This document shows, in pieces, positions 42,732 through 53,293 of a DNA stretch of 64,000 bases. Within the stretch, counting starts at the first letter, position 1; each line of letters opens with the position of its first letter. Location: contig JAMZNZ010000002.1 in the NCBI GenBank assembly GCA_024178355.1, forward strand, positions 849,501-913,500. Reading direction: 5' to 3'. Below the pieces are notes generated by a model that saw nothing but the letters and a program-made list of their open reading frames with translations, was not told the DNA's origin and did no database searches. The translations under genes were made by a program, and so were the position numbers. This DNA comes from Maricaulaceae bacterium EIL42A08 (GTDB lineage Bacteria > Pseudomonadota > Alphaproteobacteria > Caulobacterales > Maricaulaceae).

Positions 42732-45614
42732 ATGAGTGACCCGCAAAAATCCATCTCCGTTCGTGGAGCGCGCGAACACAATCTCAAAGGCGTGTCGGTG
42801 GACCTACCGCGCGATGAACTGATTGTTTTCACCGGACTTTCAGGCTCCGGCAAGTCCTCGCTGGCATTTGACACCATCTATGCTGAAGGCCAGCGGCGCT
42901 ATGTGGAGAGCCTGTCGGCTTACGCGCGCCAATTCCTGGAACTGATGAGCAAGCCGGACGTGGACTCCATCGAGGGGCTGTCTCCTGCCATCTCGATTGA
43001 GCAGAAAACCACCTCCAAGAATCCGCGCTCCACCGTCGGCACGGTGACGGAGATCTACGACTATATGCGCCTGTTGTGGGCGCGGGTTGGAACGCCCTAC
43101 TCGCCCGCGACCGGCCTTCCCATCGCTGCCCAGACCGTGTCGCAGATGGTCGATCGCATTACCGGGCTAGGCGATGGCGCGAGGCTTTACCTGCTGGCCC
43201 CCATCGTGCGCGGTCGCAAGGGCGAGTTCAAAAAGGACTTCGCCGATCTGCAGAAACAGGGCTTTCAGCGCGTGAAGGTCAACGGAGCCTTCTACGAAAT
43301 TGAGGACGCGCCAGAGCTCGACAAGAAATACAAGCACGATATCGACGTGGTTGTGGACCGCGTGGTGACCAAGGAAAGGCTGGAGCAGCGCCTCGCCGAT
43401 AGCCTTGAGACCGCGCTCCGGCTTGCTGATGGCCTCGCTGTGGCTGAATTTGCCTCCGACCACGGTGACCATGAAAAGCATGATCGCATCGTCTTTTCAG
43501 AGAAGTTTGCCTGTCCGGAAAGCGGGTTCACGATTGAGGAGATCGAGCCGCGTCTGTTTTCCTTCAACAATCCGTTCGGGGCCTGCCCGGCCTGTGATGG
43601 CCTGGGCCAGAGCCTGAAGTTTGACGAAGCCCTGGTCGTCCCGGACCGTGACAAGTCGCTTTATGATGGTGCGGTCGCGCCATGGAGCCGGGCCACCTCA
43701 AAGCTCTATCAGCAGACCCTGGAGTCCCTGTGCAAGCATTTTGGCGCGGACATGTTCACGCCGTGGCGCGACCTGCCTGCAAAGTTCAAGGCGGTGGTGC
43801 TGCACGGCACCAAGGAGAAGGTGAAATTCACCTACGAGGATGGCCTGCGCCAGTTTGCGACGACCAAGGCATTCGAAGGCGTTATCCCCAACCTGTCGCG
43901 ACGCTGGCGCGAAACGGACTCAAGCTGGGTGCGCGAAGACCTCGCCCGCTTTCAGTCTGCCCAGCCTTGTGAGACCTGCCACGGCAAACGCCTGAAGCCA
44001 GAAGCCCTGGCGGTGAAGGTCGCGGGTCAGGACATCTCCGAGGCCGGTGAACGCTCCATCCGCGCGGCCAATGACTGGTTTGAACAGATTGAAGACGAGC
44101 TCACCGATAAAGAGCTGGAAATTGCGCGCCGTATTCTGAAGGAAATCCGGGACCGCCTGAAATTCCTCGTCGATGTGGGCCTTGATTACCTGACGCTCAG
44201 CCGCGCGTCGGGCACTCTGTCGGGCGGGGAAAGCCAGCGCATCCGCCTGGCGAGCCAGATTGGCTCTGGCCTGACCGGCGTGCTCTATGTGCTGGATGAA
44301 CCCTCTATTGGCCTGCACCAGCGCGACAACACCCGCCTTCTGGAATCGCTGCGGGGTCTGCGCGATCTGGGCAATACCGTCATTGTCGTGGAGCATGACG
44401 AGGAAGCCATCGAAACGGCCGATTATGTTGTCGACCTGGGCCCCGCAGCAGGCGTTCATGGCGGCGAGATCGTCGCTCAAGGCAAGCCCAACGAAATCGC
44501 GGCGAACCCGAAAAGCCTGACCGGCCAGTACATGTCCGGCGCGCGCATGGTCCCGATCCCGCAGGTCCGTCGCGCGGTGGATATGAAGAAATCCATCACC
44601 GTCAAAGGCGCATCCGGCAACAATCTGCAGGGCGTTGATGCCAGCTTCCCGCTTAAAGTGCTCACCTGCGTGACCGGTGTGTCGGGCGGGGGCAAGTCCA
44701 CCCTGACCATTGAGACGCTCTACAAGGCCGCTGCCCGGCGCCTGAACGGTGCCTCTGCGGTCCCCGCCGAGCACGACGATGTGACCGGGCTTGATCAGCT
44801 CGACAAGATTATCGACATCGACCAGAGCCCCATCGGCCGTACCCCGCGCTCCAACCCGGCGACCTATACCGGTGCCTTCACCCCGATCCGGGAATGGTTT
44901 GCCCAGCTGCCCGAAGCCCAGACCCGTGGATACAAGCCCGGGCGCTTCAGCTTCAACGTGAAGGGCGGGCGGTGTGAGGCCTGTCAGGGCGACGGCGTGG
45001 TGAAGATCGAGATGCACTTCCTGCCCGACGTCTTCGTGGAGTGCGATGTCTGCCACGGCGCGCGCTTCAATCGCGAAACGCTGGAGGTGAAGTTCAAGGG
45101 CAAGTCCATCGCCGATGTGCTCGACATGACGGTTGAAGAGGCGGCTGACTTCTTCAAGGCTGTTCCATCGGTCCGCGACAAGATGGAGACGCTCAAACGC
45201 GTCGGCCTCGGCTATGTGAAGGTGGGCCAGCCCGCCACCCAGCTATCGGGCGGTGAAGCCCAGCGCGTGAAGCTATCCAAAGAACTCGCCAAGCGCTCCA
45301 CCGGCAAGACGCTCTACATCCTTGATGAGCCGACCACCGGCCTGCACTTTGAAGATGTGCGCAAGCTTCTCGAGGTGCTGCACGAGCTGGTGGACCAGGG
45401 CAACACCGTGGTGGTGATCGAGCACAATCTGGATGTCATCAAGACCGCTGACTGGATCATCGATCTTGGCCCTGAGGGCGGTTCAGGCGGCGGTGAAATC
45501 GTGGCCGCAGGTACCCCCGAAGACGTCGGCGAAGTCGAGCGCAGCTGGACCGGTCGCTACCTCAAACCGCTCCTGGAGCGCGACAAGGCCCGGGCAAAAA
45601 AGCTGGCAGGTTAG
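42732..45614 (+). CDS. uvrA: Excinuclease ABC subunit A
   Basis: A 960-residue damage-recognition ATPase of nucleotide excision repair. Seen: two ABC modules with Walker [10 protein letters not shown] and GVSGGGKST, signature [12 protein letters not shown] and [12 protein letters not shown], Walker [14 protein letters not shown] and [13 protein letters not shown], and zinc modules: [20 protein letters not shown] ... CPACDGLG (the first pair has CPES rather than CPxC, as in related alphaproteobacteria) and RCEACQGDG ... ECDVCHG. Start ATG at 42732. Overlaps the convergent CPBP gene by 4 bases. Confidence 0.97.
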   Translation: MSDPQKSISVRGAREHNLKGVSVDLPRDELIVFTGLSGSGKSSLAFDTIYAEGQRRYVESLSAYARQFLELMSKPDVDSIEGLSPAISIEQKTTSKNPRSTVGTVTEIYDYMRLLWARVGTPYSPATGLPIAAQTVSQMVDRITGLGDGARLYLLAPIVRGRKGEFKKDFADLQKQGFQRVKVNGAFYEIEDAPELDKKYKHDIDVVVDRVVTKERLEQRLADSLETALRLADGLAVAEFASDHGDHEKHDRIVFSEKFACPESGFTIEEIEPRLFSFNNPFGACPACDGLGQSLKFDEALVVPDRDKSLYDGAVAPWSRATSKLYQQTLESLCKHFGADMFTPWRDLPAKFKAVVLHGTKEKVKFTYEDGLRQFATTKAFEGVIPNLSRRWRETDSSWVREDLARFQSAQPCETCHGKRLKPEALAVKVAGQDISEAGERSIRAANDWFEQIEDELTDKELEIARRILKEIRDRLKFLVDVGLDYLTLSRASGTLSGGESQRIRLASQIGSGLTGVLYVLDEPSIGLHQRDNTRLLESLRGLRDLGNTVIVVEHDEEAIETADYVVDLGPAAGVHGGEIVAQGKPNEIAANPKSLTGQYMSGARMVPIPQVRRAVDMKKSITVKGASGNNLQGVDASFPLKVLTCVTGVSGGGKSTLTIETLYKAAARRLNGASAVPAEHDDVTGLDQLDKIIDIDQSPIGRTPRSNPATYTGAFTPIREWFAQLPEAQTRGYKPGRFSFNVKGGRCEACQGDGVVKIEMHFLPDVFVECDVCHGARFNRETLEVKFKGKSIADVLDMTVEEAADFFKAVPSVRDKMETLKRVGLGYVKVGQPATQLSGGEAQRVKLSKELAKRSTGKTLYILDEPTTGLHFEDVRKLLEVLHELVDQGNTVVVIEHNLDVIKTADWIIDLGPEGGSGGGEIVAAGTPEDVGEVERSWTGRYLKPLLERDKARAKKLAG

Positions 45615-46600
45615 TCGGCCTGAACCACCGGCTTCCACCGCGGCGAGCGGGCTCTGCGAGTGAGCACGACTGCCAGCACGGCTGCGATCACGCCTGCGGT
45701 CAGGCCTTGGGCAAACAGGCCTGTGCTGAACGTTCCACCGGCGGTTCCCGTGGCGCTGGCAAACACCTGGGCGATGGCATCATTGGGCGCGAGATCTGGA
45801 TCACTTGCGAGCATGACAGCAAGCGGCGCTGTGAAGGCGGCCGCGTTAAACGCACCGTGGGCGGCAATAGCCTCGATGATTGAGCGCGTGACCAGGCATA
45901 GAAGCGCGAAGACCATCCCCATGGCTCCCAGTCCCGCCAGAGCCACCGCGCCAAAGGCGAGGCCGGACACAAAGACATGCGCATGCAGCAGCATGAAGAC
46001 GAGGCTGGAGACGATCACACCGGCCCGCACGCCCCAACGGGCTGCAAGCGTGCTCATGAGCCAGCCGCGAAAAATCACCTCCTCCGCCCCGCCCTGGACC
46101 AGAAAGACCAGAACGATCACGGCAAGAAGCATCGCAATTTCAGGCTCCACAAGCCGGGCTGCTGCGACCTGCGAGGCCATGTCTTCCACCCCGGCCCCGA
46201 CACCCAGCAGCAGACCCACAAACCCAATCGCAAGTGCCAGCAGCACGCCGAGCACGAGACCCACCGCGTAACGCAGCGGCGTCAACCCCGTCAGTCGTAA
46301 GCCCCAGCTTGCCGCATGGCGACGCTCAAACAGCCTCGCCCAGCCCCATATCATCAGAGCCCAAAGCGCGAACTGCACGAAGATGGTGGCAAACAGCCAG
46401 TCCGACAGGCGTGCCGTTAAACGGCTCTGCGCAACCGCGACGTCTAAGCCGGAGGCGACATCAAGAGCGACCGAGACGAGACCCCAAAGGATCACCGGAG
46501 CCGCAGACAGGCCGTATGTGGCAAGCACAAGGCCAATCGCGCCCCAGGCCCAGGTCCGGCGGCTATTGGAAGGCCATTGTGCGTAGAGGGCCTGGCTCAC
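45611..46600 (-). CDS. CPBP-family intramembrane metalloprotease
   Basis: A 329-residue multi-pass protein (about eight hydrophobic segments). Seen: the CPBP/Rce1 motif [13 protein letters not shown] around residues 174-186, FMLLHAHVF near 213, and a final AAHGAFNAA-like segment that supplies the last His. These enzymes cut prenylated or peptide substrates in the membrane, or act as immunity proteins for peptide bacteriocins. GTG start overlaps the stop of the upstream membrane protein (GTGA), so it is coupled to it. Confidence 0.85.
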   Translation of the reverse strand: MSQALYAQWPSNSRRTWAWGAIGLVLATYGLSAAPVILWGLVSVALDVASGLDVAVAQSRLTARLSDWLFATIFVQFALWALMIWGWARLFERRHAASWGLRLTGLTPLRYAVGLVLGVLLALAIGFVGLLLGVGAGVEDMASQVAAARLVEPEIAMLLAVIVLVFLVQGGAEEVIFRGWLMSTLAARWGVRAGVIVSSLVFMLLHAHVFVSGLAFGAVALAGLGAMGMVFALLCLVTRSIIEAIAAHGAFNAAAFTAPLAVMLASDPDLAPNDAIAQVFASATGTAGGTFSTGLFAQGLTAGVIAAVLAVVLTRRARSPRWKPVVQAD

Positions 46601-47517
46601 GCGGCGTCCTTTTGATGGGACAAAGCAAGGCTCACACCGATCCCCCGCGATATTGCGGAGATGATCGAATAGGCAAAACCGGCAAAGAGAAAGACCAGAC
46701 CAAGGGCGACAAGGTTGCCGGGATTCTCCACCAGAGCGGCATAGGCCTCATACTGGGCGTACGGGTTTTCGAGGTTCTCAAACTGATAAATGATGGCGTC
46801 GGCGAACGCTCCAACAGCAGCGAGGAGCACCGCGAAATAAATTGCCATGAAGATCAGATAGAGCCCGCCAAACCCGAGCCAGGCGAGCATGAGCGAGCCC
46901 TGGTTTGCACGCGCCAGCGACCACGCTTTGCCCAGTGTGAGTTCTTTTTCCTGATAGGTTATCGCGGGAAGTGCGCTAAAGCGCGACATCACCACCAGCG
47001 ACAACACCACAAATACAAGAACCCCAATCACACCCACGATTACCCCCGCTGCCAGGCCTGAACTTGTCCCGGCGAAAATCGCCGCAACCATGAAGACCAT
47101 GAAAATCACGAAATACCCGGCAAAGAAGATCGCGAAGATGATGACGAAGCTGAGTAGCAGCCAAAGCATGCGGCTAATTGGTGGAAACAGCTTCACACGG
47201 TTGTTCATGAAAAGCTCAAGCCAGACAGCCTCAATCCACACCGCACCGGCATAAATCAGAAGGTTGATACCTGAGGTAATCAGCGACATCCGCAGCTGGG
47301 TCTGCATCAACGCTATCGGGTCGTCAGCGACATCCATAACGTCCTGGCCCATCACGCCCATAACGTAGAATACGGCCAGCGCAGGGATCGTGAATAAAAC
47401 CGCCTGGACCACTGAAAGCTGGGCGAATGTTATTGGCCGTTGGCGCAAGATGGTCAGCCCATATCCAAGCGCAGCCCCGGCTTTAAACGCAGGCGCGGTG
47501 CTCGCATTATCGCCCAT
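46597..47517 (-). CDS. Multi-pass membrane protein, paralog 1 of 3
   Basis: A 306-residue protein, about six transmembrane segments. Seen: AGAALGYGLTILRQRPITF at the N-terminus, a middle motif SRFSALPAITYQEKELTLGK followed by AWSLARANQGSLML, and two C-terminal segments. The R-F-x-x-x-PA segment recurs in the next two membrane proteins, so the three form a local paralog set. No enzyme motif. Lies 2 bases after the neighbouring gene, so one operon. Function unknown; related proteins are often listed as YciC-like or GlpF-unrelated membrane proteins of unknown role. Confidence 0.6.
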   Translation of the reverse strand: MGDNASTAPAFKAGAALGYGLTILRQRPITFAQLSVVQAVLFTIPALAVFYVMGVMGQDVMDVADDPIALMQTQLRMSLITSGINLLIYAGAVWIEAVWLELFMNNRVKLFPPISRMLWLLLSFVIIFAIFFAGYFVIFMVFMVAAIFAGTSSGLAAGVIVGVIGVLVFVVLSLVVMSRFSALPAITYQEKELTLGKAWSLARANQGSLMLAWLGFGGLYLIFMAIYFAVLLAAVGAFADAIIYQFENLENPYAQYEAYAALVENPGNLVALGLVFLFAGFAYSIISAISRGIGVSLALSHQKDAA

Positions 47518-47519
47518 GA

Positions 47520-48530
47520 TCAGCCCTCACCAGGTGCGTCGCCAACAGAGGCGGGTGGCGCTGAGATGTCTTCTTCAAGAGTCCCGCCCGCGCCATGGCG
47601 CACAGCTGCATAAGCCCCCACGCTATGGAAAACTGCATCGTAGAAAATCTGGAAGACAACCTGAAGAAGGATAACAATGCTAACCCCGATCAGGATTGAC
47701 GGACGCGCGAGCAGTTCAAGAACAGCACCGGCATCTGCCTCTTTGTCGAGCGCGTCAAAAAAGGAAGCCGCATCGGCCAGACCGAACATCGCCACTCCAA
47801 GCTGGAGCATGTAGACAAGCGAGCTTGCGAAAAACACGATGATGAAAATCACGATATAGGACAGCAGCATCCAGCCCCATATGCCTTTTGTGGCCGCGAA
47901 TGAGCCAAATAGCCTGAACCCTCCTTCATTGATGGTCATGGCCGGTGCCGCTGCAAATCGCAGGGCGAAAAACACGAACAGGGCAAACATCAAGAGGCCG
48001 AAAACCACACCGGCAAGCACTCCGACAACACCGGATGATGAGTCTGCCCCAGCCCCCAGGCCAAACCCGGCTACAACCCCGACAAAGCCGATTACAGAAA
48101 TGATGTATCCGATCAACAGCAAAGCAATCAGGCATAGATTGACGCCGAACAGCCGAAGTTCGTCAGCCCCGAAACGAAAGGGAATACCTGGCGCAACGCG
48201 GCCGTGAGTGAGAAGGCGCAGCCAAGCCGCCTGAATCATCAGCACCACGATCAGACTGCCGAAAATGGCGACGACCATACCAAGCCATGTGCTGCCAAGT
48301 ATGGCCAGCACCTCGGCGTCTGTTGGGTCACGCCCAACGCTCGCCGCCTCAAAGATGACGCCAAACAAGGGCGCGAATGCAGCAAAAATGGCACCGAAAA
48401 GCACCGCATAAAGAAGCGCCGTCCAGATGATCAGGCCAAGCGTAGACCCGGGTCGGCGACCGAACGTCTTGAAGAAGTGAAACGTTCCATCGGTAAAATC
48501 GTAAGCAGGTTGTGCCAAGAACCCCTCCAT
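47520..48530 (-). CDS. Multi-pass membrane protein, paralog 2 of 3
   Basis: A 336-residue protein, six or more membrane segments. Seen: FTDGTFHFFKTFGRRPGSTLGL at the start (in part), AAWLRLLTHGRVAPGIPFRFG, then ALRFAAAPAMTINEGGFRLF and SFAATKGIWGWML, the same 'R-F-x-x-x-PA-x-T' unit as paralog 1, and an acidic C-terminal tail. First gene of the CPBP-containing run; the 128-base gap upstream should hold its promoter. Function unknown. Confidence 0.6.
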   Translation of the reverse strand: MEGFLAQPAYDFTDGTFHFFKTFGRRPGSTLGLIIWTALLYAVLFGAIFAAFAPLFGVIFEAASVGRDPTDAEVLAILGSTWLGMVVAIFGSLIVVLMIQAAWLRLLTHGRVAPGIPFRFGADELRLFGVNLCLIALLLIGYIISVIGFVGVVAGFGLGAGADSSSGVVGVLAGVVFGLLMFALFVFFALRFAAAPAMTINEGGFRLFGSFAATKGIWGWMLLSYIVIFIIVFFASSLVYMLQLGVAMFGLADAASFFDALDKEADAGAVLELLARPSILIGVSIVILLQVVFQIFYDAVFHSVGAYAAVRHGAGGTLEEDISAPPASVGDAPGEG

Positions 48531-48658
48531 TTGGCCGTCGCTTGAGTTGAAAGCTTAACGGCCAAAACGCGAAAGGTCTTGGGTAAATTCCAAAAACTTC
48601 AGGATAAAGTGACTGATTTCAAAAAAGCGCGCGGTATCAGCGCAGAGCCGAGAGACTC

Positions 48659-49543
48659 TTAAAATCCGGCGGTAGGTGGCGCATCCTTTAGCTCACGATA
48701 GAGCGCACACAAAGCTGCGCAAACCGGTGCCCCCACTAGTCCTGCCTTACCGACACCGTAGAGGAAGGACACAATCATGAAGCCAGGAGCCGCCACACTT
48801 AACGCTCCGGCCTCTCCAGATGCACTTTGAGCCGCCGCCGGATAAACCCCCAGCAGCGCAGCTGTGATGAGATTAAAGACAACAAGGATAAGAACACCGG
48901 GGAGCGCAGCCGCCAGCGTTGTGGTCAGGATCTTGACGGAGCGGCCTCTGCCTGAAAGCGGCCAAACCGACATGATCTGTATACGCGAAGCGTCCAGCGT
49001 CGCCGGATAGGCCATAGCCAGTCGCAGGAAGAACCACAGGCTGAACACGGCGAAGCTACCAATGCAAACGTATAAAAGAATTAAGCCGCCTGTGCCCAAT
49101 AAACCAATGGCTGAAGCCCCCTCGGCTTGATCTGCGTTTAGTCCCGCTTCAAGGCCCGCGACCACCGTTGCCGCGATCACTGGTGCTACCGCAAACAACG
49201 CGATAACTGGGAGGACGGCAATCAGAAGCACACAAACAAGTATCACCATCAACAAAACCCGCACCTCGTCAGCGCCAACCGCAAGGCCCAGCAGCTGTCC
49301 GCCTGGTTTTCCAAGCGCGATCCGTCCCCAGCTCGCCATTGCCAGCACAAAGGCAAAGAACCCCACCATGGCGAACCCAAACGCAATCGGTGCCGCGCCG
49401 ACATCGCCTGCCCCTGCAAGGGCTGTGAAATAAGACTGGAAGGCGAACACGACGCCATAAAGCCCTGCCGCAACCGCGACAGGAACGGGGTTCACGACAC
49501 TGAAGAGGAGCGCGCGCTTAAGAGCGGGAAGGTCAAACATCAT
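48659..49543 (-). CDS. Multi-pass membrane protein, paralog 3 of 3
   Basis: A 294-residue protein with about six membrane segments. Seen: MFDLPALKRALLFSVVNPVPVAV at the start (in part), a loop GADEVRVLLMVILVCVLLI similar to the FGADELRLFGVNLCLIAL segment of paralog 2, and FLRLAMAYPATLDASRIQI with the R-L-x-x-x-x-PAT unit. ATG at 49543 (or the next ATG at 49540) is the sensible start: the longer frame to 49801 lies within the upstream gene. Separated by 10 bases from that gene's stop. Confidence 0.6.
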   Translation of the reverse strand: MMFDLPALKRALLFSVVNPVPVAVAAGLYGVVFAFQSYFTALAGAGDVGAAPIAFGFAMVGFFAFVLAMASWGRIALGKPGGQLLGLAVGADEVRVLLMVILVCVLLIAVLPVIALFAVAPVIAATVVAGLEAGLNADQAEGASAIGLLGTGGLILLYVCIGSFAVFSLWFFLRLAMAYPATLDASRIQIMSVWPLSGRGRSVKILTTTLAAALPGVLILVVFNLITAALLGVYPAAAQSASGEAGALSVAAPGFMIVSFLYGVGKAGLVGAPVCAALCALYRELKDAPPTAGF

Positions 49544-49553
49544 GGCGCAGGAT

Positions 49554-50321
49554 TTAGCCCTGACCGCTGCCCTCGCCAAGTGACTCTGTGCGTTCAAGCT
49601 CTGGATGAGCAATGGGCTGGTCCCGGCACACCTCGACCAGCAATAGATCCCGGGTTGGATAGCTACTGCACGGGCTGAATAGCCGGACCTGAATCCGGTC
49701 GCCTGTGTCATACCACCGACCGTCCTCGATGATGTGCTGGCCCAGGCCGAGACCTTCATCATGCGGGTAGGCATAGACGATGCTGTCAGGAGGGGCGGCA
49801 CGGGTCATCGCCCGGCGCGGAAACCCGAACGCGATGAACACATGATCGGCTTCAGGCGGGCTATGGGTCAGAAGGTCCTCGCTCAACAGGTCCTGCGCAC
49901 ATCCCCGCATCAAACCTTCCGCCAGGTAGGGCGTCTGGAGAAAAAAACGATCCGTCAGAACGCTTTGCCCAGGGCGCGACTGCAACGTCTCAGCCACCCG
50001 GACTGCTCCGTCAGGCAGGGCATTCAGGTGCTGATGAACTTCAGCGGCGACCCAGAACATATAGCCCGTCGGCATGTCCATATGATCGTGGGTCGTGCCA
50101 GCCACACCCCCCATGAAGGCTGCCAGCGCGGCATCATTGCGCAGCGGGCAGGCACTTTGCTCCATCAGGCCAAGAGCGGTGCTTGCTGCATTTGCAACAT
50201 CATGGAAATGCCCCGCTCTCCAATGGTTCTCCAGAGCGCCTAGTGTTTCAGCTATCTCGGCCTCCACCGCGTCTGCCGAGGGTGACGCAGTCAAAACCAC
50301 ACTGAGAACAAGAGACTTCAT
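49554..50321 (-). CDS. Exported protein of unknown function
   Basis: A 255-residue protein. The N-terminus (MKSLVLSVVLTASPSADA) is a short signal peptide candidate. Seen: a helical N-terminal half with ETLGALENHWRAGHFHDVANAA, CPLRNDAALAAFMGG and HDHMDMPTGYMFWVAAEVH, and a beta-rich C-terminal half (VYAYPHDEGLGLG, DRIQVRLFSPCSSYPTRDLLLVEVC in part). Several Cys may form disulfides. No family recognised. It sits between the TonB-domain protein and the membrane paralog, 20 and 10 bases from them, so probably one transcript. Confidence 0.5.
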   Translation of the reverse strand: MKSLVLSVVLTASPSADAVEAEIAETLGALENHWRAGHFHDVANAASTALGLMEQSACPLRNDAALAAFMGGVAGTTHDHMDMPTGYMFWVAAEVHQHLNALPDGAVRVAETLQSRPGQSVLTDRFFLQTPYLAEGLMRGCAQDLLSEDLLTHSPPEADHVFIAFGFPRRAMTRAAPPDSIVYAYPHDEGLGLGQHIIEDGRWYDTGDRIQVRLFSPCSSYPTRDLLLVEVCRDQPIAHPELERTESLGEGSGQG

Positions 50322-50341
50322 GACGCGCGCTCTAAACCCGA

Positions 50342-51487
50342 TCAGTCCGCAAGCACGAACCGAAACTCGGTAATCATTCCAGGACGGTCGACAGCCTCAC
50401 CGCCTTGTGTTGCTGGCTCATAGCGCCAGCGACTTACAGCGCTCTCACCCGCTTCACCAAAGTCGCGCACAGGAACAGACATCAGGACTTCGACATCTTC
50501 CGCGCTCCCGTCAGCGGCGACCGTGAACTGAATGACGGCGATGCCTTCAAAACCAGCAGCGGCCGCATTTCGAGGATAGGACGGCTCACGTCGACGGCTT
50601 GGCGTGGCATCAACAAACCCCTCCTGAGCCAAGAGTGCTTCGCGCCGCGCTGCTGCCTCTTCGCGCTCGGTGGCTTCTTGCGTTTCCGCGATTTCAGGAA
50701 GCGTGACTTCGGCAAGCCGACCGAGGAGGTTGAGCCGTTCATCGTCATCAAGCTGGTTTCGGGCATATTGCGACCACCAGAACAGCGCATCCTGCTCCTG
50801 AGGCAGATAGTGATAGGCAATGGTCAGCCAATAGGCGGCCTCCTCTGAGTCGCGAAACACCGAATGGGTAGCCCCAAGAACAAAGGTCACCAGCCCGTAA
50901 TAGGGGCTATTGGTAAAGTCCTGTGCGCCGGCAACCTCAATCGCCTCGTTCGCGCGCCCAAAAGCGGGACGCATATTTCCGTCGCTCCAGTGCGAAACAG
51001 CCTGAATGGCCCGACTGTTGAAGAGCAAATCTGCGCGCTGAACTTCAGGTAGCTCACCGGCGCTTTCGGCCATGTCACCGGCCGTGTCGGCAAATTGACG
51101 CGCCTCACGATATTCCCCCGCGGAAAGCGCGGAGTGGGCAGCAAGCATCCATGTCTGAGCCAGCGTGAAGGCGTCTGAGTTATCCGCCTCTAACAGCTCC
51201 GCCGTACGACGAAAGCTGGTTATCGCTTCTGCAAACTCCCCAGTCCGCAAAGCCAGCTGGGCGTAATTGTCTGCAAGAATGGAGGTGGTCCCAGCATCAA
51301 ACTGAAGGGCTTCAGCCGCGTCCCAGGCCGCTCGCGCCTGCGTGCGTGCCTCGACAAGATCACCCCCGGCCAACGCTTCCTGATAGGCCTGATAGGGTGT
51401 TGCAATGTCTTCTGGGAGGCCTTGTGCAACTGCCTGCAAGGGCAAAAGAACGAGAAACACAACGGCACACGCGAACTTTCTTATCAT
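50342..51487 (-). CDS. TonB C-terminal-domain protein with helical repeats
   Basis: A 381-residue exported protein. Seen: signal peptide (ending at LQAVAQ), a TPR-like helical region (residues 25-260: EALAGGDLVEARTQARAAWDAAEA, ALRTGEFAEAITSFRRTAELLEA and similar), then a C-terminal TonB domain with PSRRREPSYPRNAAAAGFEG, VIQFTVAADGSAEDVEVL and AVSRWRYEPATQGG. This is a 'protein TonB'-like periplasmic linker that may contact an outer-membrane receptor or a peptidoglycan-linked complex. ATG at 51487 starts the signal peptide directly; a GTG at 51505 is possible. Confidence 0.75.
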   Translation of the reverse strand: MIRKFACAVVFLVLLPLQAVAQGLPEDIATPYQAYQEALAGGDLVEARTQARAAWDAAEALQFDAGTTSILADNYAQLALRTGEFAEAITSFRRTAELLEADNSDAFTLAQTWMLAAHSALSAGEYREARQFADTAGDMAESAGELPEVQRADLLFNSRAIQAVSHWSDGNMRPAFGRANEAIEVAGAQDFTNSPYYGLVTFVLGATHSVFRDSEEAAYWLTIAYHYLPQEQDALFWWSQYARNQLDDDERLNLLGRLAEVTLPEIAETQEATEREEAAARREALLAQEGFVDATPSRRREPSYPRNAAAAGFEGIAVIQFTVAADGSAEDVEVLMSVPVRDFGEAGESAVSRWRYEPATQGGEAVDRPGMITEFRFVLAD

Positions 51488-51628
51488 TGGCTTTGGAATC
51501 TCCACTTCTCGCGTAAAAGGATTGCATAGCGCAGGTCGCGGTCAACCCTCCAGCGAGAAAATTCAACTCGCAAGCGCCTGCTGCGACGGCGATTGAGACG
51601 AAGCCATCAGACGCGTATATACGCGCCT

Positions 51629-53035
51629 ATGACACATAATACTCCGATCCACATTATTGGCGGCGGCATGGCGGGCTCTGAAGCTGCCTGGCAGGCCGCA
51701 AACGCTGGCGTTCGCGTCGTGCTTCACGAGATGCGCGGCGTTCGCAAAACCGAAGCTCACCAGACCGATGGTCTGGCTGAGCTGGTATGCTCGAACTCCT
51801 TCCGCTCCGATGACCATGAGACGAACGCGGTGGGCCTTCTCCACGAGGAGATGCGCCGGGCCGGGTCAATCATCATGGATAAGGCCAATATCGCCCAGGT
51901 GCCCGCAGGCGGCGCACTGGCGGTGGACCGGGAGGTGTTTTCCCAGCACGTGACCGCAGCCATAGAAGCGCACCCCAACGTCGAAATCGTGCGCGAGGAA
52001 ATCGCTGGCCTGCCGCCAGAGGACTGGGACAGCGTGATCATCGCCACCGGCCCCCTCACCTCCCCAGATCTTGCAACGGCTGTGCACGACTTGTCCGGCG
52101 AGGGCGAGCTCGCCTTCTTCGATGCCATTGCGCCGATCCTCTATGCCGACAGCGTCAACATGGATGTGGCCTGGAAACAGTCCCGCTACGACAAGGGCGA
52201 CACCGAAGAAGACAAAGCGGCCTACATCAACTGCCCGATGGATAAGGACCAGTACGAGACCTTCATCGATGCGCTACTGGCCGCTGAGAAGACCGAGTTC
52301 AAGGACTGGGAAAAGGACACGCCTTATTTTGACGCCTGCCTGCCGATCGAGGTGATGGCAGAGCGCGGGCGCGAAACCCTGCGCCATGGCCCGATGAAGC
52401 CGCGCGGCCTGACCAACAGGCACAAGCCAGACGAAAAGCCCTATGCGGTCGTTCAGTTGCGACAGGACAATACGCTGGGAACCCTTTTCAACATGGTCGG
52501 TTTCCAGACCAAGATGAAATACGGGGCTCAGGCTGACGTCTTCAAAATGATCCCGGGACTGGAAGATGCGCGCTTTGCGCGCCTCGGCGGCATCCACCGC
52601 AATACCTTCCTGCATTCACCGAAGCTACTGGATGGCGTGATGCGCCTTAAAGCGCGGCCTTCGCTACGCTTCGCCGGACAGATTACCGGCGTTGAAGGCT
52701 ATGTGGAAAGCGCGGCCATGGGCCTGCTCGCGGGACGCTTTGCAGCCGCTGAAAAGCTGGGCCAGGCAATCACTCCGCCACCGCCAACCACAGCGCTGGG
52801 TGCCTTGCTGACCCACATCACCACCGGTCACGTGCCAGGCAAGAAAGGCGCATTCCAGCCGATGAACGTAAATTTCGGCCTCTTCCCTGACGTCGAAGTC
52901 CCGACCAAGCGCGAAGATGGGTCTCGTATTCGAGGCAAGGACAAGTCGGTGGCCAAGAAGAAGGCCATGACCGCGCGCGCGCTCGTGGATGTGGATGCCT
53001 GGCTGGTGGAACCCCAGCCCAAGGCGGCTGAGTGA
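51629..53035 (+). CDS. trmFO: Methylenetetrahydrofolate-tRNA-(uracil-5-)-methyltransferase TrmFO
   Basis: A 468-residue folate/FAD-dependent enzyme that makes 5-methyluridine at position 54 of tRNA. Seen: [18 protein letters not shown] (FAD), [97 protein letters not shown] (in part), and NFGLFPD. ATG at 51629 begins the conserved segment; a longer frame from 51593 adds nothing. Its stop overlaps a GTG-started 46-codon frame (GTGA). Confidence 0.95.
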   Translation: MTHNTPIHIIGGGMAGSEAAWQAANAGVRVVLHEMRGVRKTEAHQTDGLAELVCSNSFRSDDHETNAVGLLHEEMRRAGSIIMDKANIAQVPAGGALAVDREVFSQHVTAAIEAHPNVEIVREEIAGLPPEDWDSVIIATGPLTSPDLATAVHDLSGEGELAFFDAIAPILYADSVNMDVAWKQSRYDKGDTEEDKAAYINCPMDKDQYETFIDALLAAEKTEFKDWEKDTPYFDACLPIEVMAERGRETLRHGPMKPRGLTNRHKPDEKPYAVVQLRQDNTLGTLFNMVGFQTKMKYGAQADVFKMIPGLEDARFARLGGIHRNTFLHSPKLLDGVMRLKARPSLRFAGQITGVEGYVESAAMGLLAGRFAAAEKLGQAITPPPPTTALGALLTHITTGHVPGKKGAFQPMNVNFGLFPDVEVPTKREDGSRIRGKDKSVAKKKAMTARALVDVDAWLVEPQPKAAE

Positions 53036-53172
53036 TTCTGGCCATAATCCAGCGGCTGGCTTTCATCGCCGCGGCCGGTGTTGCGGTCACGGCCCATGAA
53101 GTTGCGCCCCATCTGGGTTCAGATCACCTACCGGAGCTGGTCGGACTGTGCACCCTAGCGGATGGCCCTTAA
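53032..53172 (+). CDS. Possible small ORF coupled to trmFO, 46 residues
   Basis: GTG at 53032 overlaps the trmFO stop as GTGA and opens 46 codons to TAA at 53170-53172. The product begins (M)[18 protein letters not shown], a short hydrophobic stretch that could be a signal or single membrane span, followed by a His/Glu-rich part ([13 protein letters not shown]) and a Cys. Coupling is the main support; there is no homology I recognise and the frame may be chance. Confidence 0.3.
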   Translation: MILAIIQRLAFIAAAGVAVTAHEVAPHLGSDHLPELVGLCTLADGP

Positions 53173-53293
53173 AGCCACCAAACACGTCAAGAGTGAAAGC
53201 CGCGACCGCCTTCGACAAAGTAAGCCAAAGATTTAGCTTGTAGTTTCAAAGCGCCCCCTTCTAGGCTACTCGCCTTACAGGGGATGCTTCACG

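Noticed and set aside
43920-45056. Minus-strand 378-codon frame
   Set aside because: Antisense to uvrA; no recognisable motif.
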